In this document: piece by piece, positions 1-9,424 of the stretch
Layout: each line of letters begins with the position of its first letter
How positions within the stretch are numbered: position 1 is the first letter of the stretch
NCBI RefSeq assembly: GCF_017302315.1
Contig: NZ_JAFLDT010000016.1
Location: forward strand, 1 to 58,380
Source: Zoogloea sp.
GTDB taxonomy: Bacteria; Pseudomonadota; Gammaproteobacteria; Burkholderiales; Rhodocyclaceae
Length of the DNA stretch: 58,380 nt
Direction: 5' to 3'
Position numbers and translations under genes: made by a program
Notes under the pieces: model-generated
The model's database searches: none
Told to the model about the DNA's origin: nothing
The model's input: the letters and a program-made list of their open reading frames with translations, nothing else

Positions 1-828
1 GCGCTGCTGCTTCACCGGGACATCCGCCGACGCGACGAAGAAAGCCAGGCCCTGGCCGAGCTCAACGCCACCCTGGAAGACCGCGTGCGCCTGCGCACCG
101 ACGAGCTCGAACAGACCAACCGCGAGCTCCTCAACTTCAGCTATTCCATCTCCCACGATCTGCGCGCGCCGCTGCGGGCCATCAACGGCTTCGCCCACGC
201 GCTGGATGAGGACTACGGCGATCGCCTCGACGACGCCGGGCGCAACTACGTGAGCCGGCTGCGCAAGGCCAGCCTGCGGATGGGCGATCTCATCGACGAG
301 CTGCTCAAGCTCGCCAGCGTCTCCAACCGGCCGCTGCACATCGAATCCACCAACATCTCGGCCATCGCCCGGGAGATCCTCGACGACCTGGCCGAGCACG
401 ATCCGGCGCGGCTGGTCCACATCCACGTGGACGCCGGCCTCGTCACCGACGCCGACGCGATCCTGATCCGCAAGGCTCTCGAGAACCTGCTGGGCAACGC
501 CTGGAAGTTCTCCCGCGACAGCCACCCGGCGATCATCCAGGTGGGCGGCCGCCTGCACGGCGAGGAGCACCTGTTCTACGTGACCGACAACGGCGTGGGT
601 TTCGAGATGGAGCACGCCACCCACCTCTTCCAGCCCTTCCAGCAGCTGCACCGGAACAAGGGCTTCGAGGGTTCGGGGATTGGCCTCGCCAGCGTGCGAC
701 GGATCGTCGAGCGCCACGGCGGGCAGATCTGGGCGGAATCGGCGCCGGGCACCGGCACCACGATGTTCTTCACCCTGCCGCGCACGCCGGCGATGGTCCG
801 GCGGCCGCGGGAAAGAATGCGGGGCTGA
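1..828 (+). CDS. Sensor histidine kinase, C-terminal part (5' truncated by window)
   Basis: The frame is open from base 1, so the N-terminal sensor region lies outside the window; a GTG at 85 is inside the gene, not the start. About 275 residues are visible. A charged, probably coiled-coil linker (residues 1-40) leads into a HisKA domain with H-box SHDLRAPLRAI (phospho-acceptor His at visible residue 52), then a HATPase_c domain with N-box ENLLGNAWKFS, G1 TDNGVGF and G2 GSGIGLASV. The SHDLRAPLR type of H-box is common in PAS- or phytochrome-linked kinases, so the missing part probably carries PAS/GAF domains (inference). No receiver domain is fused. It converges on greB with 14 bases between the stops. 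The signal and partner regulator cannot be told from the window. Confidence 0.93.
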   Translation, partial: ALLLHRDIRRRDEESQALAELNATLEDRVRLRTDELEQTNRELLNFSYSISHDLRAPLRAINGFAHALDEDYGDRLDDAGRNYVSRLRKASLRMGDLIDELLKLASVSNRPLHIESTNISAIAREILDDLAEHDPARLVHIHVDAGLVTDADAILIRKALENLLGNAWKFSRDSHPAIIQVGGRLHGEEHLFYVTDNGVGFEMEHATHLFQPFQQLHRNKGFEGSGIGLASVRRIVERHGGQIWAESAPGTGTTMFFTLPRTPAMVRRPRERMRG

Positions 829-842
829 GCGCCCCGCGGCAA

Positions 843-1394
843 TCAGATGTAGCGAATCTCCAGCACTTCGATCTCGCGCAGCCCGGCCGGGCTGGCAAAA
901 CGCACCACGTCGCCCTCCCGCGCCTTCAGCAGCGCCCGGGACAAGGGCGCGATCCAGCTGATGCGCCCCTCGGACGCATTGGCCTCATCCACGCCGACGA
1001 TCTGGTAAGTCTGCTCGGCGTCGCCATCCACGTCGCACACCGTCACCGTCGCGCCGAAGAACACCTGCTCGATGTTCTCCTGCTCGGACGGCGTCACCAC
1101 GGTTGAGTTCTCGAGCCGTTTGATGAGGAAGCGGATGCGCCGGTCGATCTCCCGCAGGCGCTTCTTGCCGTAGATGTAATCGCCGTTCTCCGAGCGGTCG
1201 CCGTTGCCCGCCGCCCAGCGGACGGTCTCGACCAGTTTGGGGCGCTCGTCGCGGACGAGTTGATCCAGCTCCGTGCGCAGGATCTCGTAACCACGCCGGG
1301 TCATGTAATTGGTGGTGCCCGGCGGCAGGCTCGGCGCCCCCGGCGGCGCATCATCGTCGTCCTGATCGTTTTCCTTGACGAAAGCCTTGTTCAC
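843..1394 (-). CDS. greB: Transcription elongation factor GreB
   Basis: A 183-residue GreA/GreB family protein that binds the RNA polymerase secondary channel and stimulates cleavage of the transcript 3' end in backtracked complexes. The N-terminal coiled coil spans about residues 28-100 and contains the family motif GDRSENGDYIYGKKRLREID, whose acidic tip residues act at the polymerase active site. The C-terminal FKBP-like domain holds ISWIAPLSRALLKAREGD. The SENGDYIYGKKRLREID sequence fits GreB better than GreA (usually SENAEYHAAKE). An acidic leader (NDQDDDDAPP) of about 25 residues precedes the coiled coil and is longer than in E. coli GreB (158 residues). It may extend the protein or mean that the true start is an internal codon, but no better start is evident. 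Confidence 0.95.
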   Translation of the reverse strand: MNKAFVKENDQDDDDAPPGAPSLPPGTTNYMTRRGYEILRTELDQLVRDERPKLVETVRWAAGNGDRSENGDYIYGKKRLREIDRRIRFLIKRLENSTVVTPSEQENIEQVFFGATVTVCDVDGDAEQTYQIVGVDEANASEGRISWIAPLSRALLKAREGDVVRFASPAGLREIEVLEIRYI

Positions 1395-1421
1395 CCTGAA
1401 ACGCTCCGCTCAGCCAAAATG

Positions 1422-1445
1422 GGACGGCTATGTTAGGAGCCGTCC
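1422..1445 (-). terminator. Rho-independent terminator of the 1468-1701 gene
   Basis: An 8-bp perfect stem (1422-1429 with 1438-1445, GGACGGCT/AGCCGTCC) and 8-base loop. Read on the minus strand it is followed by CATTTTGG. It lies directly downstream of the small minus-strand gene and upstream of greB, so it would separate the two transcription units. Confidence 0.6.
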
Positions 1446-1467
1446 GGGCCACTGGCAAGACAAGCTT

Positions 1468-1701
1468 TCAGTGATAGACGGCCGGCTGGGTGAGCAGGCT
1501 GCCGTAGTCGGCAATCAGGCTCTCGAAGTCGTCCATCTCGGTGGCGGATTCGGCCACGTCGCGTAGTTCGCGCTTGAAACGCACGGCCGCCTCGTCTCGG
1601 ATCAGGGTGCCAAGGCCCCGACGCTTGTCGATCACCTCGACCGCGTCGAAGCCCGGATAGTCCACCACGTACAGCACTGGATTGTTGAGTACCACGTTCA
1701 T
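1468..1701 (-). CDS. Small conserved hypothetical protein (DUF3567-like)
   Basis: A 77-residue soluble protein with no signal peptide or membrane segment. It starts MNVVLNNPVLYVVDYPG and ends in LLTQPAVYH. The short beta-rich beginning (YVVDYPG) followed by VIDKRRG resembles the small DUF3567-type proteins of betaproteobacteria, but I am not certain of the family. The start is well placed: AGGAGACCTGTC precedes the ATG. A terminator-like hairpin follows at 1422-1445, so it is probably monocistronic. Function unknown. Confidence 0.7.
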   Translation of the reverse strand: MNVVLNNPVLYVVDYPGFDAVEVIDKRRGLGTLIRDEAAVRFKRELRDVAESATEMDDFESLIADYGSLLTQPAVYH

Positions 1702-1865
1702 GACAGGTCTCCTGGATAGCGGATTGGCCTTGTGGGCATCAGTGCTTCAGTAGATGGGAACGTTCCTCCCCGCTTCAAGTTCCCCGGCGCCGTTGTATTT
1801 CGCTCCGCCCGGGCCTAAGATTCAACGCATCGTGCCCGTAGTCGGGCTACTCATTCATCACAGGC

Positions 1866-2090
1866 ATGAACGACAGCAACGACCCGAACGCCGACGTCTC
1901 CAGCCTGACCGCACGGCTGGCGGTCCTCACCACCGAACACCGGGATCTGAACGCGATCATCGACCAGATCGCGATGGCCCCACCGCCCGGTGACGACCTC
2001 CTGCTGCGCCGCCTGAAAAAACGCAAGCTGCTGCTGAAGGATCGCATCGCGATCATCCAGCACCTGCTCGATCCCGACGTACCCGCCTGA
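1866..2090 (+). CDS. YdcH/DUF465 family small protein
   Basis: A 74-residue mostly alpha-helical protein. The core has the DUF465 layout: a helix (LTARLAVLTTEHRDLNAIIDQI), a short turn with APPPGDD, then a basic helix LLRRLKKRKLLLKDRIAIIQHLL, which is the hallmark of YdcH-like proteins (conserved LKKxKLxLKDxI). Their role is not established. metY begins 20 bases downstream in the same direction, so the two are likely cotranscribed. Confidence 0.85.
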   Translation: MNDSNDPNADVSSLTARLAVLTTEHRDLNAIIDQIAMAPPPGDDLLLRRLKKRKLLLKDRIAIIQHLLDPDVPA

Positions 2091-2110
2091 ACCTACCGCC
2101 AACGCACTCC

Positions 2111-3415
2111 ATGCCGATCCACCGAAACGCCGGGGCCGACACGCTCGCCCTGCACGCCGGCCAGACCCCGGACGCCACCCACCGCTCCCGGGCCACCCCG
2201 ATCCACTTCACCACCAGCTACGTCTTCGAGAGCAGCGACCACGCCGCCGCTCTGTTCAATCAAGAACGCGCCGGCCACGTCTATTCGCGCATCTCCAACC
2301 CGACCAACGCCGTGCTCGAAGAGCGCATCGCCGCGCTCGATGGCGGCGTCGGCGCCATCGCCTGTGCCAGCGGCCAGGCCGCGCTGATGCTCGCCATCAC
2401 CACGCTGATGGGCAGCGGCGGCCATATCGTGGCCTCGCGTTCCCTCTACGGTGGCTCCCACAACCTGCTGGGCTACACCCTGCCCCGCTTCGGCATCCAC
2501 ACAAGCTTCGTGCCGGCCGGCGACCACCAGGCCTGGCGCGACGCGATCCGCCCGGACACCCGCCTGCTCTTTGGTGAGTCCATCGGCAACCCGGGCCTGG
2601 AGGTCCTGGACATTCCGGCCATCTCGGCCATTGCCCACGAGGCCCGTGTGCCGCTGATGGTGGATGCCACCTTGGTCACGCCGATGCTGCAATGCCCCCT
2701 CGACCTGGGTGCCGATGTGGTCATGCACTCCGCCACCAAGTACCTGGGTGGTCACGGCGTGGCCATCGGCGGCCTGTTGGTGGATGGTGGCAGCTTTGAC
2801 TGGGAGGCCTCCGGCGGCAACTTTCCGACCCTGACCGAACCCTACGACGGCTTTCACGGCATGGACTTCGCCGAAGAGTCACCGATCGCCGCCTTCCTGT
2901 TGCGGGCCCGCCGCGAAGGCCTGCGTGACTTCGGTGCCTGCCTGTCGCCCATGAACGCGTTCCAGATCCTGCAGGGCATGGAAACCCTGGGGCTGCGCAT
3001 GGAGCGTCACGTGGCCAACGCGCGCCAGCTGGTGGCCCATCTGGTCAAGCATCCGCTGGTCGAGTCGGTCTCCTGGCCCGAGCTCGACAGCCACCCCGAC
3101 CATGCCCTGGCCGCCCGCCTGCTGCCCAGGGGCTGCGGTGGCGTGTTCAGTTTCAGCCTCAAGGGCGGGCGGAAGGCCGGCACCGCGTTCATCGAGGGCC
3201 TGCGCCTGTTCTCCCACCTGGCCAACGTTGGCGATGCAAAATCCCTGGCCATTCACCCGGCCAGCACCACCCACTTCCGCATGTCCCCTGAGGCCCTGCT
3301 GGCGGCCGGCATTACGGAAGGCACTATCCGCCTGTCCACTGGGCTGGAAACCGTTGCCGACCTGATCGAAGATCTGGATCGCGGCCTCCATGCCGCCCAG
3401 AAAGCCAACGCCTGA
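2111..3415 (+). CDS. metY: O-acetylhomoserine aminocarboxypropyltransferase / sulfhydrylase (Cys/Met metabolism PLP enzyme)
   Basis: A 434-residue PLP enzyme of the Cys/Met metabolism fold I family. The PLP lysine is in SATKYLGGHG; the phosphate-binding region has CASGQAALMLAI, and the substrate side contains YSRISNPTNAVLEERIAALDGG. Length (about 430) and the insertion after the lysine (DFAEESPIAAFLLRARREGLRDFG) fit MetY-type O-acetylhomoserine sulfhydrylases rather than the shorter MetB/MetC/MetZ forms (about 390). The expected reaction is O-acetyl-L-homoserine plus sulfide (or methanethiol) to homocysteine (or methionine), in the cytoplasm. There is no room for a SAM riboswitch in the 20-base gap upstream. 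The specific substrate is inferred from family and length. Confidence 0.92.
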   Translation: MPIHRNAGADTLALHAGQTPDATHRSRATPIHFTTSYVFESSDHAAALFNQERAGHVYSRISNPTNAVLEERIAALDGGVGAIACASGQAALMLAITTLMGSGGHIVASRSLYGGSHNLLGYTLPRFGIHTSFVPAGDHQAWRDAIRPDTRLLFGESIGNPGLEVLDIPAISAIAHEARVPLMVDATLVTPMLQCPLDLGADVVMHSATKYLGGHGVAIGGLLVDGGSFDWEASGGNFPTLTEPYDGFHGMDFAEESPIAAFLLRARREGLRDFGACLSPMNAFQILQGMETLGLRMERHVANARQLVAHLVKHPLVESVSWPELDSHPDHALAARLLPRGCGGVFSFSLKGGRKAGTAFIEGLRLFSHLANVGDAKSLAIHPASTTHFRMSPEALLAAGITEGTIRLSTGLETVADLIEDLDRGLHAAQKANA

Positions 3416-3426
3416 GCCCGCTGCCG

Positions 3427-4248
3427 ATGACATTCAGCCCTACCCCCTACTGCTACACCGGCGGCCGCAATACGGAATCCGGCCGCCCGACAATCCTCTT
3501 CATCCACGGTGCGGGACACGATCACAGTGTCTGGACACTGCAGAGCCGTCACTTTGCCTCCCACGGCTGGAACGTGCTCGCCCCTGACCTCCCTGGCCAT
3601 GGCCGCAGTCCGGGGCCGCAGCTTGAGAGCATTGAAGCGCTGGCCGACTGGGTGCTCGATTTTGTCGCCAGCGTGGGCATTGAGCAGGTTGCGCTTGCGG
3701 GTCACAGCATGGGCTCCCTGGTGGCTCTGGAGGCTGCCGCCCGGGCTCCGGCGCGCGTCACACACCTCCTGCTCATCGGCACTGTCGCGCCCATGCCCGT
3801 GGCCCCCCCTTTGCTTGATGCGACCTTGAGCAACCGTGACCGTGCCCACGCCATGATCAATCAGTGGTCCTACGCGCCCCGCGCCCAGCTGGGTGCCAGC
3901 AGCATTCCCGGAATCAACCTCACTGCGCTCAACGAACGATTGATGCAGCGCCAGGCGGCCGGGGTGCTGCACAAGGACATGGCGGCCTGCAATGCCTACG
4001 TCGGCGGATTCGAGGCTGCCGCACGGGTCGCCTGTCCCAGCCTGCTGTTGAGTGCGGCCCTCGATCGCATGACTCCCCCCAAGGCCATCACCCCGCTGGC
4101 TGCGGCGTTCACAAGCACGGCCACTGTCCGCAAGCTTGTCATTCCCGGTGCAGGGCATGCCATGATGTCTGAGGCGCCCGGCGCGGTACTCGACGCCCTG
4201 TGGAACTTTGTTGGGGCTTTCCCCTCTTTCGGTCAGGAGCCGCAATGA
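3427..4248 (+). CDS. Alpha/beta-fold hydrolase
   Basis: A 273-residue alpha/beta hydrolase. It shows the oxyanion strand (TILFIHGAGHDHSVW), the nucleophile elbow GHSMGS (catalytic Ser), an acid in the region SAALDRMTPPKA and the late histidine in IPGAGHAMM. There is no signal peptide, so it is cytoplasmic. It starts 11 bases after metY and probably shares its transcript. A link to acyl-homoserine or ester chemistry is possible because MetX-type acyltransferases share this fold, but the sequence reads as a generic hydrolase and lacks MetX-sized lid regions. Substrate unknown. Confidence 0.88.
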   Translation: MTFSPTPYCYTGGRNTESGRPTILFIHGAGHDHSVWTLQSRHFASHGWNVLAPDLPGHGRSPGPQLESIEALADWVLDFVASVGIEQVALAGHSMGSLVALEAAARAPARVTHLLLIGTVAPMPVAPPLLDATLSNRDRAHAMINQWSYAPRAQLGASSIPGINLTALNERLMQRQAAGVLHKDMAACNAYVGGFEAAARVACPSLLLSAALDRMTPPKAITPLAAAFTSTATVRKLVIPGAGHAMMSEAPGAVLDALWNFVGAFPSFGQEPQ

Positions 4249-4302
4249 TCTGATCCTGCCCTGCCAGCCATCACCTTCAAAAAACGATAATGGAGACACA
4301 CC

Positions 4303-5097
4303 ATGGCTCAGCACCCTAGCCCCGCAGATGAACAGGCCGGAGCGGGCCTGCCCTTTCCGACCATTCGCAACATCGGCTTCGGCGCCCCCTTCCGCTGGAT
4401 TGCCCGCGGCTTTTCCGATCTCAAGGCCTGCCCGACAGCCAGTCTCTTCTATGGTTTCTGCTTCACGGGAATGGGCTTGCTGGTCACCTTTGTATTTGAG
4501 CACGCCTACCAATACACCTCGGCCGTCACCACGGGCTTCCTGCTATTGGCGCCATTCTTTGCCATGGGCCTGTACGAGCTGTCCCGGCGGCGAGAGCTCG
4601 GAGAAGCCTGTGCGCTGCTGCCGACGCTGACCGTATGGCGCCGCAATGCCGGCAACATCGCCGTCTTCGCCGCTGTCCTGACAGTCATCTTCCTGATCTG
4701 GGCAAGGGCCTCGCTGGTGGTCTTCGCCATCTTTTACACCAAGGAGATGCCCAATCTCAGCGGTTTCCTGTCCCAGGTCGTGAGCCTGGAAAACCTGGAG
4801 TTCCTGCTCGTCTATTGCGGAGTCGGCTTTGTCTTCGCGCTCCTCGTCTTTGCGGTCAGCGTCGTTTCCATTCCGCTGATGCTTGATCGGAATCAGGACG
4901 CCGTCACCGCAATGCTGGCCAGCATCCGCGCCCTCGCAGAGAACCCCCTGCCGCTGTTGGTGTGGGCCGCGCTAATTGTCGGCCTCACCCTGCTGGGCTT
5001 CATGAGCTTCCATCTGGGTCTGGCCGTACTCATGCCCGTGGTCGGGCATGCCACCTGGCACGCTTACCGGGAGCTGGTCGAGCCGCTCAAGACCTGA
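4303..5097 (+). CDS. DUF2189 family integral membrane protein
   Basis: A 264-residue membrane protein with about six hydrophobic segments: SLFYGFCFTGMGLLVTFVF, VTTGFLLLAPFFAMGLYEL, NIAVFAAVLTVIFLIW, LLVYCGVGFVFALLVFAVSV, LPLLVWAALIVGLTLLGF and a last one ending in VGHATWHAYRELV. The GHATWHAYR ending and the central LLAPFFAMGLYELSR are characteristic of DUF2189 proteins of proteobacteria. GGAGACACACC gives a good ribosome-binding site. Function unknown. Its 3' end overlaps the end of the convergent EamA gene by 126 bases. Confidence 0.85.
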   Translation: MAQHPSPADEQAGAGLPFPTIRNIGFGAPFRWIARGFSDLKACPTASLFYGFCFTGMGLLVTFVFEHAYQYTSAVTTGFLLLAPFFAMGLYELSRRRELGEACALLPTLTVWRRNAGNIAVFAAVLTVIFLIWARASLVVFAIFYTKEMPNLSGFLSQVVSLENLEFLLVYCGVGFVFALLVFAVSVVSIPLMLDRNQDAVTAMLASIRALAENPLPLLVWAALIVGLTLLGFMSFHLGLAVLMPVVGHATWHAYRELVEPLKT

Positions 5098-5952
5098 GTG
5101 TGCCCCCCTGGCGAGTGCGATCACGGCTCCGAGCACGAGCATCCCGCCGAGCACCTGGATGACCGTGACCGGCTCATCCAGGAAGACCGCCGCGAGCGCG
5201 AAGGTGACCACTGGCTCGAGCGTGGACAGCGTTGCACTGTCCGAGGCACCGAGACGTTTCAGGCCGGCGAAAAAGCCCACCATGGCCAGCACCGTTGATA
5301 ACAAGGCGATAGCGAGCACGCTGCTCCAGCCGATGGCTGACGCAGGGAAGTGCGGCGCTTCCAGCGCAACCCAGACGCCAAACACCGCGGCGGCGGCCAG
5401 CATCACCACCGCGGCAGCTGCCAGAGGATCCTCCTCCTGGAGCACGCGACTGCCCACAAGAATGTAGACCGAATAGATCAACGCTGCACTGATACCCAGT
5501 GCGATGCCCAGGGCGCTTCCCGCAAGCCCGGTCCCAATGGTCAGTCCGGTGCCCAACAGGGCTGTAGCGACAGCGCCTGCCCGCAGGCGGGTCATGGTTT
5601 CGCCGAGCAAGGCCGTTCCGATCAGGGTGACGATGAACGGATAGAGATAGAGCAGCAAGGCCACTAAGCCAGCAGAAGCGTGATCCAGCGCCAGAAAGAA
5701 GCACAGGGATTGCCCCACGTAGCCCACACCCCCCATGGCCGCCAGAAACCCCAGTCTGCGCCCGCGTGGCCACCTGCGCCGCGTGGCTCCCATCACTGCC
5801 GCCATCACTCCGCCGGCAATCGCAAAGCGCAGAAAAAGCAGGGCCGAAACGTCCACGCCGTCGGCACGCGCTAGACGGGCGAAGATCGCCATGGCGCCAA
5901 AGGAGGCCGCCGACAGGGCTACCAGCGTTGCACCCAACGTGCGTGAATCCAT
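4972..5952 (-). CDS. EamA/DMT-family transporter
   Basis: A 326-residue inner-membrane protein with the two-fold EamA repeat and about ten hydrophobic segments, starting MDSRTLGATLVALSAASFG. The repeat ends are visible as LYLYPFIVTLIGTALLGE and LEPVVTFALAAVFLDEPVT, the usual family signature. Such proteins export amino acids or small metabolites. The ATG at 5950-5952 is preferred over upstream in-frame starts because the transporter fold begins here and the upstream residues are not hydrophobic or conserved in type. Its last roughly 40 codons lie inside the DUF2189 gene on the other strand and encode a non-family polar tail (VPGGMPDHGHEYGQTQ), which suggests loss of an original stop. Confidence 0.88.
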   Translation of the reverse strand: MDSRTLGATLVALSAASFGAMAIFARLARADGVDVSALLFLRFAIAGGVMAAVMGATRRRWPRGRRLGFLAAMGGVGYVGQSLCFFLALDHASAGLVALLLYLYPFIVTLIGTALLGETMTRLRAGAVATALLGTGLTIGTGLAGSALGIALGISAALIYSVYILVGSRVLQEEDPLAAAAVVMLAAAAVFGVWVALEAPHFPASAIGWSSVLAIALLSTVLAMVGFFAGLKRLGASDSATLSTLEPVVTFALAAVFLDEPVTVIQVLGGMLVLGAVIALARGAHSGLERLDQLPVSVPGGMPDHGHEYGQTQMEAHEAQQGEADN

Positions 5953-6111
5953 CCTCACCCGCCCCAGGGTTGTGCTGCCGCCAAAAAGGGAAGGATCGTG
6001 CCCCCCTGCCAGCCAGTGGTCAAGGACGCCCCGCCTTCCGGGGCTTGCATCTGGGGCGGGTTTGGCCAGAATGGCAATGCAATGCTTGATTGCACCCCGA
6101 ATGAGGCTTCC

Positions 6112-6825
6112 ATGATCCCTGCCATTGTCCGCCCCCTGGCGCTGCTCACCTTCGCCTTCGCGGCAAACCATGCCCTTGCCGCCGACACACCGGCGCTCCC
6201 CGCTCTGCCCACCGTCGAGATCTCCGTCGAAAGCAGCCGCAGCGCGCCCAACGACCTGTTCCGCGCCCAGGTCTATGCCGAAGCCACCGACGCCAACCCG
6301 GGTGAAGTGGCTCGCAAGGTCAATACGATCGTGACCCAGGCCATCCATACCGCCAGGAGCGTCCCTGTCGTGAAGGTCCGCTCAGCCGGAAATTCGACCT
6401 ACCCTGTTTATGGCAAGACCGGTCGCAGCATCGAGGCTTGGCGCATGCGCTCCACGCTGGCCCTCGAGAGCAGCGACGCGGCCGCCCTGTCGGAGTTGCT
6501 TGGTAAATTGCAGCAAAGCATGGCGGTGGCCGGGCTCAGTGCCACCCCTTCCCCCGACACCTGGAAGAAGATCGAGGATGAAACCATTGCCGATGCGATC
6601 GGCGCCTTTGAGGCACGTGCCCGTTTGGTCGCGAGCAGTCTCAAAAAGAAATGGAAGATCAAGCACCTCAGCATTAATACCGGCGGCATGCAGCCCAAGC
6701 AAACGATGCCCTATGTACGTGCCGCGGCCATGATGGCCGAAGCCTCTCCGCCGCCTGCCCCCATCGAGGCCGGTGACAGCCCGGTGAGCGTCAACGTCAG
6801 CGGCCAGATCGAGCTGATTGAATGA
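6112..6825 (+). CDS. SIMPL (DUF541) domain periplasmic protein
   Basis: A 237-residue protein with a signal peptide ([23 protein letters not shown], cleavage after ALA) and a SIMPL/DUF541 domain. The domain begins [20 protein letters not shown], with the family's regular alternation of strands and the segment [24 protein letters not shown]. The family is named for a mouse IRAK1-interacting protein; in bacteria these are periplasmic proteins of unclear role (E. coli YggE is linked to oxidative stress). The start at 6112 is chosen because it places the signal peptide at the N-terminus and has ATGAGG upstream. The stop overlaps the dtd start in an ATGA, so it is translationally coupled to dtd. 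Confidence 0.87.
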   Translation: MIPAIVRPLALLTFAFAANHALAADTPALPALPTVEISVESSRSAPNDLFRAQVYAEATDANPGEVARKVNTIVTQAIHTARSVPVVKVRSAGNSTYPVYGKTGRSIEAWRMRSTLALESSDAAALSELLGKLQQSMAVAGLSATPSPDTWKKIEDETIADAIGAFEARARLVASSLKKKWKIKHLSINTGGMQPKQTMPYVRAAAMMAEASPPPAPIEAGDSPVSVNVSGQIELIE

Positions 6826-7259
6826 TTGCCCTGATCCAGCGTGTCCTCGAAGCCCGCGTCAGCGTGGCCGGGCGTACCGTCGGCGAGATCGGTCCCGGCC
6901 TGCTCGCCCTGGTGGCCGTGGAAAAGCATGACCAGTCAGCCAACGTGGCCCGCATGGTGGAACGCCTGCTGGGTTATCGGGTGTTTTCCGACGATGAGGG
7001 CAAAATGAACCGCTCGCTGGCAGATACGGGTGGGGGCCTGCTGCTTGTCTCCCAATTCACCCTCGCGGCCGATACGTCCAAGGGCTCCCGCCCGAGCTTC
7101 ACACCTGCGGCCGCGCCGGCCGATGCCCAGCGCCTCTTCGACGAGCTCGTCACCCTCGCCCGCGAGCGCCACCCCACCGTGGCCACCGGTGAGTTCGGAG
7201 CAGAAATGACGGTTTCCCTGGTGAATCATGGCCCGGTTACCCTGCGGCTTACGGCCTGA
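6822..7259 (+). CDS. dtd: D-aminoacyl-tRNA deacylase
   Basis: A 145-residue protein of standard Dtd length. It removes D-amino acids (and glycine) mischarged onto tRNAs. The two family motifs are intact: [19 protein letters not shown] and, near the C-terminus, NHGPVTLRL with the Gly-Pro that provides chiral proofreading. The N-terminus [15 protein letters not shown] is typical. It overlaps the SIMPL gene by 4 bases at the start and the NlpC/P60 gene by 32 bases at the end, so the three form one operon. Confidence 0.96.
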   Translation: MIALIQRVLEARVSVAGRTVGEIGPGLLALVAVEKHDQSANVARMVERLLGYRVFSDDEGKMNRSLADTGGGLLLVSQFTLAADTSKGSRPSFTPAAAPADAQRLFDELVTLARERHPTVATGEFGAEMTVSLVNHGPVTLRLTA

Positions 7260-7773
7260 GCTGTGGGCCGCCGTGGTGCTCGTGGCCGCGCTTGCCGGCT
7301 GCAGCCAGGCGCCCATGCGCTCAAGCAGCCCACCTGCACCGGCCCGCACGACACCGCCGGCGGGAGGCTGGATTGCCCTGCCTAGCCATGACCACGCCCA
7401 GGAGGTCGTGCTCTACGCGCTGGGCCTGCTCGATACCGGCTACCGCTTCGGCGGCAAGAACCCGGAAGCGGGCCTGGATTGCAGCGGCATGGTGAGCTAC
7501 ATCGTCGAACAGGTGAGCGGCCGCAAACTACCCTACAACGCGGCAGGCATCGCCGAGCGCACCCGACCTGTAGCCACCCAGGCCCTCCGCCCCGGCGACC
7601 TGGTGTTCTTCAACACCCTTGGCCGCGCCTATTCCCACATGGGCATCTACATGGGGGACGGAAAATTCATCCACGCCCCCAGCAGCAAGGGCAAAGTGCG
7701 GGTCGACCGCCTGGACAGCCGTTATTTCTCCGAGCGCTTCGAAGGCGCCCGGACCTTGCTGCCGGATGGTTGA
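7228..7773 (+). CDS. NlpC/P60 family cell-wall peptidase lipoprotein
   Basis: A 181-residue predicted lipoprotein. The signal peptide [12 protein letters not shown] carries a lipobox (LAGC). The NlpC/P60 domain follows from about residue 55, with the catalytic Cys in [12 protein letters not shown], the His in [14 protein letters not shown] and a later polar residue position. These papain-like enzymes cleave D-Glu-meso-DAP or related bonds in peptidoglycan peptides, here at the outer membrane inner face. The start lies inside dtd (32-base overlap), consistent with translational coupling. A downstream ATG would remove the signal peptide, so this start is preferred. Confidence 0.92.
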   Translation: MARLPCGLRPELWAAVVLVAALAGCSQAPMRSSSPPAPARTTPPAGGWIALPSHDHAQEVVLYALGLLDTGYRFGGKNPEAGLDCSGMVSYIVEQVSGRKLPYNAAGIAERTRPVATQALRPGDLVFFNTLGRAYSHMGIYMGDGKFIHAPSSKGKVRVDRLDSRYFSERFEGARTLLPDG

Positions 7774-7792
7774 GCCCCTCCGGCAGCTGGGA

Positions 7793-8818
<1,026 letters not shown>

Positions 8819-8867
8819 TTACATCTGGAAACGAAATGGGGCAGGAACTTTCTTCCTGCATACATGC

Positions 8868-8978
8868 ACAAAGTAGCAGATGGTGCTGAACCGTCTCCCG
8901 CTATACCTCCCTGAGCGGGGCCTTGAGCAAGCAAGGCGTTTTGGCCCCCGGCTCCCCTTGCCGGGGGTTTTTCTTTTC
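8868..8978 (+). ncRNA. Candidate small regulatory RNA with three hairpins
   Basis: Three consecutive stems on the plus strand: CCCGCT/AGCGGG (8897-8902, 8914-8919), GCCTTG/CAAGGC (8920-8925, 8932-8937) and CCCCCGGC/GCCGGGGG (8945-8952, 8960-8967), the last followed by TTTTTCTTTTCTT. The terminator works only rightward, yet no plus-strand gene lies upstream except past the whole antisense hemB, so a transcript must begin between hemB and the hairpins. The first loop displays ACCTCCCT, complementary to a Shine-Dalgarno sequence. The 5' end is a guess. It does not resemble 6S, SRP or tmRNA. Confidence 0.4.
8945..8978 (+). terminator. Strong intrinsic terminator
   Basis: An 8-bp perfect GC-rich stem with a 7-base loop and an immediate T tract (TTTTTCTTTTC). 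In the opposite direction it is followed by CCAAAACG, so it is directional. Confidence 0.8.
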
Positions 8979-9052
8979 TTGCCCCAGCCATTTATCGGCG
9001 CTTTGTACCTGCAGCCCGGATTCTATGCCCAAGCGGACGATCATGCCTTGAT

Positions 9053-9098
9053 CCTGGAAAACACAGGCCACTCCGCAGAGTGGCCTGTGTTTTCCAGG
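9053..9098. repeat. Perfect 21-bp inverted repeat with 4-base loop
   Basis: Arms 9053-9073 and 9078-9098 are exactly complementary; the loop is CGCA. Each arm contains an AAAAC/GTTTT block inside the stem, so it can act as a bidirectional terminator (core stem ACAGGCCACTC followed by GTGTTTT). It may end transcription from the exonuclease gene side. Confidence 0.8.
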
Positions 9099-9424
9099 AA
9101 TTCCTGAAGGAGAACGCCTTCAGTTCAGCTTCCGCGTCTCGTCCCCAGACGCTTTTTCGGGGCACGGAGGCCTCCAGACAAACAAATGCGAAGTACAGGT
9201 GTCCACGACGCCTGTCCAATAATCCAACCACCAAGCAAACGGGCCCATCATCGTCCTTTCAGATATACGTGCAGGCTGCCGGCTCGCTACAGCAGCACTG
9301 GGGGGATAAGCCGGCAACTCGCCACACTGGTTTCCTGAAGACAGCTTGCGCCATAGTCTCGCCACAACCCGAGAACAAATGCGCAGTCCACGCCAAAATC
9401 ATCGGAAAAATCCGGCCGCTCGTG

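Noticed and set aside
2093-4512. Long antisense open frames over metY and the hydrolase
   Set aside because: They are repetitive in Gly, Gln and Arg, as expected for the reverse of GC-rich coding sequence, and the plus-strand genes have clear family motifs.
8868-8978. 6S, SRP or tmRNA gene
   Set aside because: The known conserved cores (for example the SRP GGAAGGAAGCAGC) are missing and the length is too short.
8992-9365. Minus-strand open frames of about 80 codons, one reading GPFAWWLDYW
   Set aside because: They overlap in different frames, cross the 21-bp palindrome, have no ribosome site and match no family I know with confidence.
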